From contig NZ_VOSL01000052.1 in assembly GCF_007997005.1 (NCBI RefSeq), positions 1-64,000 of the forward strand: 64,000 nt of DNA, given 5' to 3'. The translations under genes and the position numbers were made by a program. How positions within the stretch are numbered: the stretch's first letter is position 1; every line of letters begins with the position of its first letter. This DNA comes from Lujinxingia vulgaris. GTDB lineage: Bacteria; Myxococcota_A; Bradymonadia; Bradymonadales; Bradymonadaceae. This document shows positions 39,759-48,448 of the stretch, in pieces. Below the pieces are notes generated by a model. It was given only the letters and a program-made list of their open reading frames with translations. It was not told where the DNA came from and ran no database searches.

Positions 39759-41201
39759 TTACAAATCGTCAGCGTGCCGGGGGCCGGGGCCGGCGCTTAA
39801 CTCAAACTCCTCCAGAGAGGGCACCGGCGCGACCTCGGGCATCGGCGCCTCCGGATCGTTGCGCCTGGCTTGCACGCTGGCCCAGGCCTGCAACCGAAAG
39901 GCGTCTCGGCTCTCGGCGCGCAGCGCAGTCACCCGTCGCATCGTCGCCTCACAGGCCTCATAGTCGCGCTGCACACAGCTCTGATACCCGATGATGTAGA
40001 GGCGCTGCGCGCGCTCTTCCTGGCTCATCGTAAACGCAGCTTGCTCCTCGGCGAGCGCCTCATGCGCCTGATTGGCCGCAAGGAGGGCGGGCTCAAGCGC
40101 CTCGTCGACCTCCACCACGGCGACATCGATCATCGCCGCAACCAGCTCGCGCTCGGCGTGTTGGCGGGCCTGCTCGCGCTGCGCCTCGACCAGACCAAAC
40201 GTGTACATCGAGAGGGAGGCCACCAGCCCCACAGCAAACCACCACTTCAGCGCAAAAACGGCGGCGCGGCGCGTCTCTCCGGGCTCGGGACGCGGCGCAT
40301 AATAGCGCCGCACCTGCTCGCCATAGCTCCAGGCGTCACGCACCGCGCGGACCCAGGGCACGAGCAAGAAGAAGGTCAGCGCATAGCGCTGAGCCTTCTC
40401 GGGCTGGCCGTTGAAGATCTGGCCTGCACCGGGGGCGAAGGCGCTGAACACGGCGGCCAGAAGCGGCACATGATCCGGACGCGGATCGTAGCCGCGGGGG
40501 GCGTACGGGGGCCGCTCTTCATAGAACTGCATCGCCTCTGCCAGACGCGCGCGGTCGGGCCCGGCGGGCAACGTCTCATGCGCATCGGCGGCGGTCGCTC
40601 GAAGCTCGGCGGCCCGCGCTTCGCGCTCAGCCCCCACGGCCGCCTCGGCCCGACGCTTCGGCGACGAGACACCTTGCCCCGGCGTTGCGACGGCCGCACC
40701 GACAGCTGCACCCGCTGGCGAGTCGTCGGCCTCACCACTCCCAACATGTGCGTCCTCGCCGGCCTGAAGATCGGGGAAAAACTCCGCCCAGGGATTCTCA
40801 ACGTCGGCGCGACGCGAGCCCGGCACCTCGGCGCTATCGGAGCTCGGTGGTGCCTTGCTTGCGCGGCTACTTCCCTGCGGAACGTCCGAAACCGCTTCAA
40901 CGACCGCGCTCTCCTGCGCGGGTCTCGCGTCATGTTTGCCGCGCTGCAAAAGCGCCTCCCCCTTGCCGCCCCCGACCTCCGAGACCACCTTCGAGGGAAT
41001 CTTCAAGCGCATCAGCTCGCGCTGCAGCTCCAACGACTCGCTGTAGCTGAGCGACGCTGCGATCGCCACATCGCCCGACTTCAGCATCCCCTCAATCTCA
41101 GCCGCACCTCGCCCCGAAAGTCGCGCCACCCGCGCGGCCAACTCCCCTACCTCCACCGAGGCATCTACGGCGGATACTTTGACGCAGTACTGTGCTGCCA
41201 T
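39759..41201 (-). CDS. Hypothetical membrane protein with long disordered segment
   Basis: A 480-residue protein I do not recognise. Residues 1-85 form a compact alpha/beta-like segment (LAARVARLSGRGAAEIEGML, LKIPSKVVSEVG). A long Ala/Ser/Pro/Glu-rich, probably disordered region follows (86-245). Then come hydrophobic helices near 255-300 (AAVFSAFAPGAGQIFNGQ, YALTFFLLVPWVRAV) and at 325-350 (KWWFAVGLVASLSMYTFGL), and a charged helical C-terminus (355-480) with YIIGYQSCVQRDYEACEATMRRV resembling one TPR-like hairpin. The GAGQIFNGQ motif is like that seen in small TM2-type proteins. The ATG at 41201 is preferred. Function unknown. Confidence 0.65.
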   Translation of the reverse strand: MAAQYCVKVSAVDASVEVGELAARVARLSGRGAAEIEGMLKSGDVAIAASLSYSESLELQRELMRLKIPSKVVSEVGGGKGEALLQRGKHDARPAQESAVVEAVSDVPQGSSRASKAPPSSDSAEVPGSRRADVENPWAEFFPDLQAGEDAHVGSGEADDSPAGAAVGAAVATPGQGVSSPKRRAEAAVGAEREARAAELRATAADAHETLPAGPDRARLAEAMQFYEERPPYAPRGYDPRPDHVPLLAAVFSAFAPGAGQIFNGQPEKAQRYALTFFLLVPWVRAVRDAWSYGEQVRRYYAPRPEPGETRRAAVFALKWWFAVGLVASLSMYTFGLVEAQREQARQHAERELVAAMIDVAVVEVDEALEPALLAANQAHEALAEEQAAFTMSQEERAQRLYIIGYQSCVQRDYEACEATMRRVTALRAESRDAFRLQAWASVQARRNDPEAPMPEVAPVPSLEEFELSAGPGPRHADDL

Positions 41202-41392
41202 CGCGCTCGTCGCTCTCAAGAATGTTCCGCAGGATCCTTCGCGATCAGCTTAACCCAGCTCCCCGGCTGTGGCCAACCCCGCCACCCACGCTTGGACCGG
41301 CCCCCCAAAGCGTGATACGTCTTCTGGGCCTCGCTTTGACCACCTGATACCCGCCACACCACTGTGTTGAGGCACCTGCGCTGGAGACCACT

Positions 41393-41803
41393 ATGCTGCG
41401 ATCTGTGCTTTCCCGAGCTTCGGCTCTTCTTCTCGTGCTGACCCTTGTGACGCTCTCAGGCTGCCTGCTCGACCCGACCGAACCGGGCATCGTCTCAATG
41501 ACGATCACCCCCGACGTCATCTCGGCCTCCGACACCGGCATGACCGACGAGTTCTTCACCGTTGAGATTACGATAATCAACTTCGCCGATGAGATCGACC
41601 AGGTCACCGTCTTCACCCAGGACCCGCGTGTCGAAGCCGAGCCCCAGAACGTCGTCGTCGAAGGTAACGTCGTCGTGCTCAGCGGCATCGCCAAGAGCTG
41701 GTTCAGAGACTTCGATCCGGGCCTCCACAACATCGGCGCGACCGTTGAATCGGCGACGGCATCGATCACCGAGAACAACCTGGCGACGGTCACCATCGAA
41801 TAA
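41393..41803 (+). CDS. Small beta-rich lipoprotein (CARDB-like)
   Basis: A 136-residue lipoprotein with a clear lipobox (LSGC at residues 22-25). The mature part is almost entirely beta strand, with the pattern FFTVEITIINFADEIDQVTV and DFDPGLHNIGATVES, which resembles an immunoglobulin-like CARDB module found in bacterial surface proteins. It is a single domain, probably facing the periplasm or cell surface. A GGAG sequence precedes the ATG. It is divergent from the upstream membrane protein gene and not clearly part of an operon. Confidence 0.7.
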   Translation: MLRSVLSRASALLLVLTLVTLSGCLLDPTEPGIVSMTITPDVISASDTGMTDEFFTVEITIINFADEIDQVTVFTQDPRVEAEPQNVVVEGNVVVLSGIAKSWFRDFDPGLHNIGATVESATASITENNLATVTIE

Positions 41804-42003
41804 TCGTCGCGCGTGGCGAACTCGCGCCACGTCGCCTCGCGCTCGCGCGCATCGGCTCGCCAGCCACGGCCGCATCCCGGGGGGGCGGGTAGACCCGGCA
41901 CGCTTTGCGCTTAGAGTTTGCCACACAAACCTGCCCGTCCGAGACGCTCGCGAACGCCACAACAATCGAGCGCCCGGGCATCGTCTTTCCCACCGGAGGT
42001 TCC

Positions 42004-42447
42004 GTGCAACGCCAACCCGACTCCCCATCGGCGGCCGGATTTAACGCGGCGATCCAGGGCCTCTCCGAGGGGTTCTCCAACCTGGTCCGCCAACACGTCG
42101 AGCTCGCCCGCCACGAGGCCAAAGACGAGCTCAAGCAGGTCGCCACCCAGGTCATCGGGCTCGTGGTCTTCGGAGCCATTGCTCTGGTGGGCTACCTTCT
42201 GCTTCTGGCCGCGATCGTACTGCTGGCATTGTGGCTGGGCGGCGTCGGGCCGATGTTCATCACCTGCGCCATCCTGGCGGGCCTGCACCTCGCAGTATCG
42301 GGCGTGGCCATCGCCCGGCTCTCCGGCCAACTCAGCGACAGCGGCGTGAACATGCCTCAGATTTCGGAAGAGCTTGAGAGGAACAAGCAATGGATAAAAC
42401 AACTTCGCAAGAGCTCATCCCCGCAACTTCCGGCGGAGCCCTCGTAA
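42004..42447 (+). CDS. Holin-X/phage-holin-like membrane protein
   Basis: A 147-residue protein with an amphipathic helix (FSNLVRQHVELARHEAKDELKQ) and two long hydrophobic helices (VIGLVVFGAIALVGYLLLLAAIVLLAL and MFITCAILAGLHLAVSGVAIA). This matches the Actinobacterial Holin-X (phage holin superfamily III-like) proteins, which in bacteria are usually chromosomal membrane proteins rather than true holins. The start is a GTG at 42004 with a strong CGGAGG site. It is first in a run of five small membrane-protein genes and overlaps the next by 58 bases. Confidence 0.8.
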   Translation: MQRQPDSPSAAGFNAAIQGLSEGFSNLVRQHVELARHEAKDELKQVATQVIGLVVFGAIALVGYLLLLAAIVLLALWLGGVGPMFITCAILAGLHLAVSGVAIARLSGQLSDSGVNMPQISEELERNKQWIKQLRKSSSPQLPAEPS

Positions 42448-42656
42448 GCGCCCGCCGCCCGGCGAGCACCCCCGAGGAGATCCGCCAGGAGATCGAGGCT
42501 TCGCGTCGCCAGATCGCCTCCAGCCTCGACATGCTTCAACACGAGGTCCGCTCCACGATGGACCGCGCGCTTGACTGGCGTCAGTGGGTCCATGATCATC
42601 CCCGAAAAGCGGTTGGCGTCGCCTTCGGGGTAGGCCTTTACTTTGCACTACGCTGA
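42390..42656 (+). CDS. DUF3618 family small membrane protein
   Basis: An 88-residue protein with the DUF3618 pattern TPEEIRQEIEASRRQIASSLDML followed by a tail with one short hydrophobic helix (RKAVGVAFGVGLYFAL). It has a good GAGAGGA ribosome site inside the preceding gene, which it overlaps in another frame. Families of this type usually occur with Holin-X and YtxH-like proteins, as here, and are thought to act at the cell envelope under stress; that role is not proven. Confidence 0.82.
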   Translation: MDKTTSQELIPATSGGALVSARRPASTPEEIRQEIEASRRQIASSLDMLQHEVRSTMDRALDWRQWVHDHPRKAVGVAFGVGLYFALR

Positions 42657-42769
42657 GCTCAGTTGAAGTTGGAGCATGCGTGTGCACATTGCAGCACGCT
42701 TCTATTTCTACTTCTACGAACCGATGTCGCGCCCACCGGCGCGTTTGATCGCGATGAGGACTTCCCGTC

Positions 42770-43036
42770 ATGACTGAGGCAAAATCCACGACCACCTCGC
42801 CACAGCAGCCCCAGACTGAGCCCGGTGTCGGCGAGCGCGCAGCCGAGGCCCGCGCCCGCATTGAGGCGCAGTACCACGACATCGAGCAGAGCTACGATCA
42901 GACCCGCCAGCGCCTCCAGGAGTTTAACGACCAGGCCGTCGACTTCATCCGCACAAACCCCGGGCTGGCGATCGCCGGCGCCGTCGCCGCGGGCTATCTG
43001 ATCGGCCGACTCGCCAGCCGTCGCTGGCTGGCCTGA
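42770..43036 (+). CDS. DUF883/ElaB-like small membrane protein
   Basis: An 88-residue protein with a charged helical N-terminal part (RARIEAQYHDIEQSYDQTRQRLQEF) and one C-terminal hydrophobic helix preceded by IRTNPGLAIAGAVAAGYLIGRL. The N-P-hydrophobic helix-G-Y-L-x-G-R arrangement is that of DUF883 (ElaB/YqjD) proteins, which are C-tail-anchored inner-membrane proteins, some of which associate with ribosomes in stationary phase. It has a GAGGA ribosome site and follows the DUF3618 gene by 113 bases. Confidence 0.8.
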   Translation: MTEAKSTTTSPQQPQTEPGVGERAAEARARIEAQYHDIEQSYDQTRQRLQEFNDQAVDFIRTNPGLAIAGAVAAGYLIGRLASRRWLA

Positions 43037-43088
43037 CCTCTGGCCTCTTCTCCGTATTTGCGCTGACCTCGCTGCTGAGAGCTTTGTT

Positions 43089-43397
43089 ATGTCGGAACTT
43101 AAGCAAGACCTCGAACAGACCCGGGACTACCTCGATGAGTCGCGCCGCATCGTCGACGATGCTCGCCATCTCTACGAGGATTTTCGTCGCGATAACCCGC
43201 TGGGCCATATCTATGAGCGTAACCCATACGCCATAATCGCCGCTGCCGCCGGAGTCGGCTACGTCCTCGGTGGGGGGCTCTTTACCCCCTTTACTCGCCG
43301 CCTGATGCGGGTCGGTATCAAGGCGATGGTCTTGCCTGTCGCCGCCTCACACTTACGTTCACTCACCAACACCGAGAGCGATCCCTCAACGCACTGA
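43089..43397 (+). CDS. Small membrane protein, related in plan to DUF883
   Basis: A 102-residue protein with the same plan as its neighbour: a charged helix (LKQDLEQTRDYLDESRRIVDDARHLY), then ERNPYAIIAAAAGVGYVLGGGLF and a further hydrophobic helix (VGIKAMVLPVAASHL). The shared N-P-hydrophobic-G-Y-x-x-G pattern suggests an old duplication of the DUF883-type gene. No specific function is known. Confidence 0.72.
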   Translation: MSELKQDLEQTRDYLDESRRIVDDARHLYEDFRRDNPLGHIYERNPYAIIAAAAGVGYVLGGGLFTPFTRRLMRVGIKAMVLPVAASHLRSLTNTESDPSTH

Positions 43398-43460
43398 GCC
43401 GACCCCGCTCGGGCTTCCGGCGCTCTCGCGCCCGAACTCTACGCCCCTAAGGAGAGCCAC

Positions 43461-43808
43461 ATGGACTGGAAAAAAGTGATCAACGACGTCAACCGAAATG
43501 TCAGCACCACCTACGACGCCTCCATCGAAAACGTCCTCGACCGCCTCGGCCTGGAACATCGGAAGAGCACGATGGATGTCGTCCTGCCGATGCTCGGCGT
43601 TTTCGGGGCCGGCATCGCCGTGGGCGCCTCGCTGGGGTTGCTCTTCGCCCCCAAGCGTGGCAACGAACTGCGTGACGAACTTCGTCACTCAATCGAAGAC
43701 CTGCGCGAACGCGGCTCCGAGAAGCTCAACGAAGTCAGCCGTAAGACGCGCGAGAGCGCCGAGGCGGCGCTCCCTCAGGAAACCGATTCCTCGGCCGCTC
43801 GTGGCTAA
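43461..43808 (+). CDS. YtxH-domain protein
   Basis: A 115-residue protein with a single hydrophobic Gly-rich helix (VLPMLGVFGAGIAVGASLGLLFAP) followed by KRGNELRDELRHSIEDLRERGSEKLNEV, the typical YtxH arrangement of a membrane helix ending LLFAPxxG and a long charged amphipathic helix. YtxH proteins are often general-stress proteins. A strong AAGGAG site precedes the ATG. It is last in the run of small membrane genes and is followed by a terminator. Confidence 0.85.
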   Translation: MDWKKVINDVNRNVSTTYDASIENVLDRLGLEHRKSTMDVVLPMLGVFGAGIAVGASLGLLFAPKRGNELRDELRHSIEDLRERGSEKLNEVSRKTRESAEAALPQETDSSAARG

Positions 43809-43836
43809 TCCGCGGGGCTCACAGCCCTGTTTCACG

Positions 43837-43874
43837 AAAAAAGCGCCTTCGTCATGATGACGAGGGCGCTTTTT
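43837..43874. terminator. Bidirectional Rho-independent terminator
   Basis: Stem GCGCCTTCGTCAT/ATGACGAGGGCGC with one G-T pair and a tight loop, flanked by six A and five T residues, between the small membrane protein run and the convergent kinase gene. Confidence 0.88.
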
Positions 43875-43912
43875 CTTGTGCTCTATATACTGACCTAACC
43901 TTCCGGCGAGAC

Positions 43913-45379
43913 TCAGCCTTCGACCGCCAGCCGACGTTGCGAGTTCTCCTGGCGCTTCGACCACGTCGACGGCACCGCGTACATCACATGCTCCTCGGGC
44001 TTCTCAGGCATATAGATCACCCCGAGCGGGTCACCCGGCTTAAGATCGCGGAACGCCCGATCGCCTGTGGCCAGACTCCCGTACACATAGCTCCCCTCCA
44101 CCGGGTAACGGTACGTCAGATGCACGCCGACCGCCCGCTCACCACCGATATCCGAAAAGCGGCCCGTCACCTCACCAAGCGTATAGGTCCCTGCCCGATA
44201 CACCGAGATATCGTGAAGGGCTCGGCCACACGCCGCCAACGCCATCCCCAGCGTACAGAGGAACACAAAGGCACCGAGCACCGCGAACCCCGCCATCCCT
44301 GCCATCCACACCGCGATCGGAAGACTCAATGTGGCCAGACACGCGATGATATTTACCATCACCACGCCCAGGTGACTGTGCCCCAGGTAAGCGTCCCTCA
44401 AAAAGAAGCCCGGAAAGGGGCGAGGAGCCGGCAAGATCTCATGTGGCACCGGAAGTTGTCCCACGACCGTCTCGCGCGGGATCATCAGGAACTCGTCCTG
44501 CAGGGCCTTGAGCACTTCCGCGGCGCTCTGCATGCGACGATCGACCTCCGGCTCGGTCATCGCCAGAAGCACGCGCTCCAACCCTATCGTGACCGGAAGG
44601 TCGTCAGGCAATCGAAACGTATGCAACCCATCAAAAAGCTCGCCGGGTGGCGTACCACTTAAGAGCTGAACAGCACTGGCACCCAGCGCAAAAATATCCG
44701 TCGCCGCCCGCGCCGCGCCGGCATACTGCTCGGGTGGCATGTACCCGAAGGTTCCCACAATGGTGGACCCAAGGCCCTCGGCCGTCACCGACTCACGTAC
44801 CGCTCCAAAATCAATCACCACCACCGAACCGTCCTCGCGCACCATCAGGTTCGCTGGCTTGATATCGCGGTGAATCACCGGCGGATTGAGACCGTGCAAG
44901 TAGTCCAGCACCGCGAGCGTTTGATTCAAGATGTCGCGAACCTCGGCTTCGGTAAAGCGATAGCCCTCATCAAGTCTGTCCTGAAGGTTTCTCCCCTCGA
45001 TATAGCTCTGCACCAGAAAGAGGCGTTCAGGGGCGTCCCCCTCCTCGTCCTCGATCGTAAAATGCTCGTAGTAGCGCGGGATCCCGGGATGATCGAGGCT
45101 GCGAAGCATCTCGCACTCACGATGGAAGAGCTCGAAATCCTTCCAGCGCTTCATGCGGCTTGGCAGAAGCTCTTTGACCGCGACAAGCCGCTCCCCGGAG
45201 TCCAGATCGCGCGCCAGGTAGGTTCTGCCCAACGCCCCTTCACCCAGAACTCGCATCAGCCCGTATCGTCCCCGAATCACCTCGAGGAAACTCGCCTCAC
45301 CGGCGACCTCATGTTTCGCCGTGTCTTCCAGCTCTTCACCCATGGCTCGACTCTCAATACCGGCATCCTGTTCTAGCAT
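43913..45379 (-). CDS. Membrane-anchored Ser/Thr protein kinase
   Basis: A 488-residue eukaryotic-like kinase. Kinase motifs: Gly-rich loop LGEGALGRTYLA, VAVKELL (Lys), HRDIKPANLMV, DFGAVRE and GTFGYMPPEQY. After the kinase domain (about 35-290) there are two to three hydrophobic segments near 345-405 (GVVMVNIIACLATLSLPIAVWMAGMAGFAV, LGAFVFLCTLGMAL), then a DUF3592-like beta domain (ISVYRAGTYTLGEVTG...LKPGDPLGVIYMPE) in the last about 95 residues. Start ATG 45379 has AGGGG upstream; a longer open frame upstream is not supported. FHA proteins in the window are possible but unproven partners. Confidence 0.9.
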   Translation of the reverse strand: MLEQDAGIESRAMGEELEDTAKHEVAGEASFLEVIRGRYGLMRVLGEGALGRTYLARDLDSGERLVAVKELLPSRMKRWKDFELFHRECEMLRSLDHPGIPRYYEHFTIEDEEGDAPERLFLVQSYIEGRNLQDRLDEGYRFTEAEVRDILNQTLAVLDYLHGLNPPVIHRDIKPANLMVREDGSVVVIDFGAVRESVTAEGLGSTIVGTFGYMPPEQYAGAARAATDIFALGASAVQLLSGTPPGELFDGLHTFRLPDDLPVTIGLERVLLAMTEPEVDRRMQSAAEVLKALQDEFLMIPRETVVGQLPVPHEILPAPRPFPGFFLRDAYLGHSHLGVVMVNIIACLATLSLPIAVWMAGMAGFAVLGAFVFLCTLGMALAACGRALHDISVYRAGTYTLGEVTGRFSDIGGERAVGVHLTYRYPVEGSYVYGSLATGDRAFRDLKPGDPLGVIYMPEKPEEHVMYAVPSTWSKRQENSQRRLAVEG

Positions 45380-45660
45380 CGACGCCCCTGAGACTAATTC
45401 ACGAGCCGACGAGCAGCAACGCCCACAGAACGCGCTCGAGACGAGCCCTTCCTTTCGCGGTGTTTCACTCCTGCCTTCATCTCCAGCGGCGACCACGGCG
45501 ACTGCACCGTGCCGACAAAGGGGCACGCACATGTTGCCGCTGCCCTCACCGCACGCAACGCAGGCATGCACCACAAACGCTCCCCCCTAACAATGAATGG
45601 TATTGAAGAATCTCTCAGCGCACGGCAACTCACCCATAACGCGCCCTGCGCCATCTTCTC

Positions 45661-46284
45661 TCAGTACGCAGACTCAGGCACGAAGATGATATCCCCGGGG
45701 AGAAGCCTGAGGTTTCGCTGGCGCCCCTCAACGATCTCCTGGAGCGGCACACGAACCTGTATCTCAACACCGTCAACCACGCGCGTCAGCTTGGTGTTGT
45801 TGGTGCTCGCGCGTTCGTTAAATCCTCCGGCAAGAGCGAAGGCTTCAATGATGCTGATGTTGTTTTTGTAAGGAAACGTCCCGGGCTCCCGCACTTCACC
45901 AAAGATGAAAATACGTTTGGAGTTGTACTCCACGATGGTGCACTGAACGTTGGGCTCTTTCAGGAACTTCTGGCCCAGGCCAAGCGTCAGCTCGACTTCG
46001 ACGTCCGTACAGGTCAGCCCCTCCGCCCTGAATCGACCGACGTGAGGATAGTTGATGGTCCCATCGGCACCGACCGTGAACTCACCGCTGAGAGCCTCCT
46101 CGCCATACACACGAAGCAAAAACCGATCCCCGGGACCAAGCTCGCCGGTCGGAGGCAGCTCGGCCTGCTGTTCAACCAGCGCGAGGTACGCCGGGTCCAC
46201 CCGCTCGTGAGCACATCCACCAAAAAGTCCCACCAGCAGGAGACACACCGCCAGAAAGGGCACACACCCCATTACCTTTCTCAC
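45661..46284 (-). CDS. Short OPX polysaccharide export lipoprotein (Wza-like, no C-terminal helix)
   Basis: A 207-residue outer-membrane polysaccharide export protein. It has a signal sequence with lipobox LFGGC, a Poly_export domain (about 35-115: LGPGDRFLLRVYGEEALSGEFTVGADGTINYPHVG, shown here in part as GDRFLLRVYGEE and DGTINYPHVG), and one SLBB domain (120-205: IFIFGEVREPGTFPYKNNISIIEAFALAGG). The protein ends directly after the SLBB fold, lacking the amphipathic C-terminal helix by which Wza spans the outer membrane. The neighbouring beta-barrel gene probably supplies the pore. The GTG at 46284 has GGGAG upstream; an ATG at 46272 is the alternative. Confidence 0.88.
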   Translation of the reverse strand: MRKVMGCVPFLAVCLLLVGLFGGCAHERVDPAYLALVEQQAELPPTGELGPGDRFLLRVYGEEALSGEFTVGADGTINYPHVGRFRAEGLTCTDVEVELTLGLGQKFLKEPNVQCTIVEYNSKRIFIFGEVREPGTFPYKNNISIIEAFALAGGFNERASTNNTKLTRVVDGVEIQVRVPLQEIVEGRQRNLRLLPGDIIFVPESAY

Positions 46285-46342
46285 AGGACACTCTCCCGGG
46301 TTTCGAGACTCCGGGGCGCACATCCAAACCAAAGCGCCCCGA

Positions 46343-47671
46343 TCAGTACGTCAGCGTCGTCGTCAACACCACATGATGGCGCTGGTAATCCCTCACCGAG
46401 CTCTCCCCGGGGCCATCGACCTGGACGACGTCTTCCGTAAAGTTGGACACAAAGCGGTACGACAGGCCCAGATCCCAACCTCGACGAAGCTCCATCGAAG
46501 CCTCGCCCTTCACCCCTACAAGAAGGTCGGAGAGGTTCTCGGGAATCGTGATCACGTTGTCCTGGGTCTGAACCTGACGAACACCGAGATCAGCGTAGTC
46601 GCGCATCTGCGCATCGGCCTCCACGCCCAACTTCAGACGCCCTCCCACAAGTCCCTGCTGAAATCCGACGAGGGCACGATGGTAGGTGTAGAAGTTACCG
46701 ATCGTAGAATCCGCAAAATCTCGCTGGTAACCCGCGCGAATGCGGCTATCCAGATCCACGGGGCCAAACTGGTAGCTGGCCTCCGCCTTGACGAGAAGCC
46801 CCTGGAAGTCAGGACCGTTCGGATCCTGATAGAAGCCCCAACCATAGCCCGCCTGAAGCCCCACGCTCACGCGCTGGGTGATCAGACCTCGGAGCCCGCC
46901 CAAAAGCCGCAAGGGGTTGCTGTTGGTGTTCAGAAGGCGCCCGTCCGCGCTGATTACCTCGCCAGAAGGACCGCCCTGAACCGGGCTGGAGTAGTTGATA
47001 CGACGGTAGTCTGCCGACGCCACAAGGGCCGTCTTAGGCAGGAAAGACCAATGCCCATTCCAACCGAAGTGATGGGTGTAGCGGTCGAGCTCACGGTAAA
47101 GATTGTGGCGATATAGCGAGAGGTCGTAGCTGAGATAGGTTTCCAACACCCGACCACCCGGATGAAACCCCAGCATCGCACCGGCGCGGTTAAAGATGCG
47201 ATTGACCGATTCCGCCGACTCGTAGCTGGGCGCCTCGTTGGTCCGAACGAAGGTCTCGGAGAGTCTAAAGCTGACGGCGCCGCGAGGGTTCCACGTAAGG
47301 TTGGCGCCCAGATTGGCCGACAGGCCACTCTGAGAGGCGACCGTCTCCTCGGAGCTCAAATACTGTCGCCACCCCACCGAAGCGTCGCCGCTCAGATCCC
47401 ACATGGCCGGATCCGGAGTCTCCAGCCTCAACCCGGGCTGTACAAACCCCTCCGGGGCCTGACGAATACTCGAGTTCTCCCGACTCGATGAGTAATAGAG
47501 GTTGGAGTCAAACCCCGCCCCCAGTGTTACCCCGGGGTGCAGGCGCAGGTTTCCTCCCCCCACGCCATCCCCCCACTCCGCCGCGGCGGAGGGAGAAGTC
47601 AAGAGAACTGCACTAACCACCGCGCAGAGCGCGGCCGTTTTCATCCATCGTCCCGTCATGGGCACACTCAT
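46343..47671 (-). CDS. Outer-membrane beta-barrel protein (BBP2-like, OPX partner)
   Basis: A 442-residue exported protein with signal sequence (AALCAVVSAVLLTSPSAAA) and an alternating-residue beta pattern with many aromatic residues through the C-terminal strand, ending VVLTTTLTY, a typical Tyr-terminal barrel signature. The opening mature region (LRLHPGVTLGAGFDSNLYYS) resembles beta-barrel porin 2 family starts. In myxobacteria such barrels pair with short OPX proteins to form a composite polysaccharide translocon, and here the OPX gene follows 58 bases downstream. The substrate is not evident because no synthesis genes are in the window. The first ATG (47671) is used; 47659 is possible. 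Confidence 0.82.
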   Translation of the reverse strand: MSVPMTGRWMKTAALCAVVSAVLLTSPSAAAEWGDGVGGGNLRLHPGVTLGAGFDSNLYYSSSRENSSIRQAPEGFVQPGLRLETPDPAMWDLSGDASVGWRQYLSSEETVASQSGLSANLGANLTWNPRGAVSFRLSETFVRTNEAPSYESAESVNRIFNRAGAMLGFHPGGRVLETYLSYDLSLYRHNLYRELDRYTHHFGWNGHWSFLPKTALVASADYRRINYSSPVQGGPSGEVISADGRLLNTNSNPLRLLGGLRGLITQRVSVGLQAGYGWGFYQDPNGPDFQGLLVKAEASYQFGPVDLDSRIRAGYQRDFADSTIGNFYTYHRALVGFQQGLVGGRLKLGVEADAQMRDYADLGVRQVQTQDNVITIPENLSDLLVGVKGEASMELRRGWDLGLSYRFVSNFTEDVVQVDGPGESSVRDYQRHHVVLTTTLTY

Positions 47672-47714
47672 CTATCGGGATGTGAGGCGCGGCACACCAT
47701 GCGCCTCCACTGGC

Positions 47715-48314
47715 TTATTGATAGGGGGTCAGCTCGGGCAGGCGATCGAGCACGTCCCGCTCATCGCCAAGGAACTCCTCGTCGGGAGAACCGATACCGG
47801 GGTCAACCGAGACCTCCAGCACCGCGTCATCCGCGTAACGAAGCTCCTGACCGGCACACACCCGCGCCTCCTCCCCCAGGCCGGAGACACGCTGACCGGC
47901 AATGCTGATCAGCGTGTAGTGGTGCTTGGACGCCTCCAGGTCATTGGCCGCTACGCTATCAGACAGGCTGACGTAGCTCTGCTCGCTGACCTTCACAAAG
48001 CCCCTGATCGAAGCCAACTTCTCATTCACACAGTTAATCTTCAGAATATCGCGCTCCTCATCGCGAGCGCTCTCCAAGAGCTGGTTCGTGCTCTCCAGAG
48101 TGACGCGCATCGCGTCGATCTTATTCGCCGCGCGCTCCCCCATCTGACCGGGCGAGAGCGAATCGAGATCCTCATCAATCACCCCCCCGCCGTTGCGATC
48201 GTTGAAATCGGTCAACAGGCGCTCGCCGTCGCCATTTTGCTGAGCCAGAGCGCTCGGCCCGGCCAGCAGCAACGTGAGCCCTACCATCGTCGCCCATCGC
48301 ATCGTGGTGTTCAT
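47715..48314 (-). CDS. Secreted protein of unknown function in polysaccharide-export unit
   Basis: A 199-residue exported protein I do not recognise. The signal peptide (ATMVGLTLLLAGPSALAQ) is followed by a mostly helical domain (ANKIDAMRVTLESTNQLLESARDEER, EKLASIRGFVKVSEQSYVSL) and two cysteines (in KINCVNEK and RVCAGQEL) that could form a disulfide. The C-terminus is acidic. It is first in the short unit with the beta-barrel and OPX genes, behind a sigma-70-like promoter. A periplasmic role beside the export channel is plausible. The ATG at 48314 is preferred over an upstream in-frame codon at 48332. Confidence 0.7.
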   Translation of the reverse strand: MNTTMRWATMVGLTLLLAGPSALAQQNGDGERLLTDFNDRNGGGVIDEDLDSLSPGQMGERAANKIDAMRVTLESTNQLLESARDEERDILKINCVNEKLASIRGFVKVSEQSYVSLSDSVAANDLEASKHHYTLISIAGQRVSGLGEEARVCAGQELRYADDAVLEVSVDPGIGSPDEEFLGDERDVLDRLPELTPYQ

Positions 48315-48448
48315 ACCAAATCCTGGGATCAAGGGTCGGGAGGCGCCTCACTTCACACTAACGTTGCGCGGCCCGACCGGTTGCGACGGCTCCCAACTCT
48401 CTGCATGAGCAGAGCGGGTTCCCCCGTCGTCGTGATCGTCTCCACTTA

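Noticed and set aside
42004-42447. Prophage remnant because of a holin-like gene
   Set aside because: No phage structural, lysis or integrase genes nearby; Holin-X-like proteins commonly occur with DUF3618 and YtxH genes on chromosomes.
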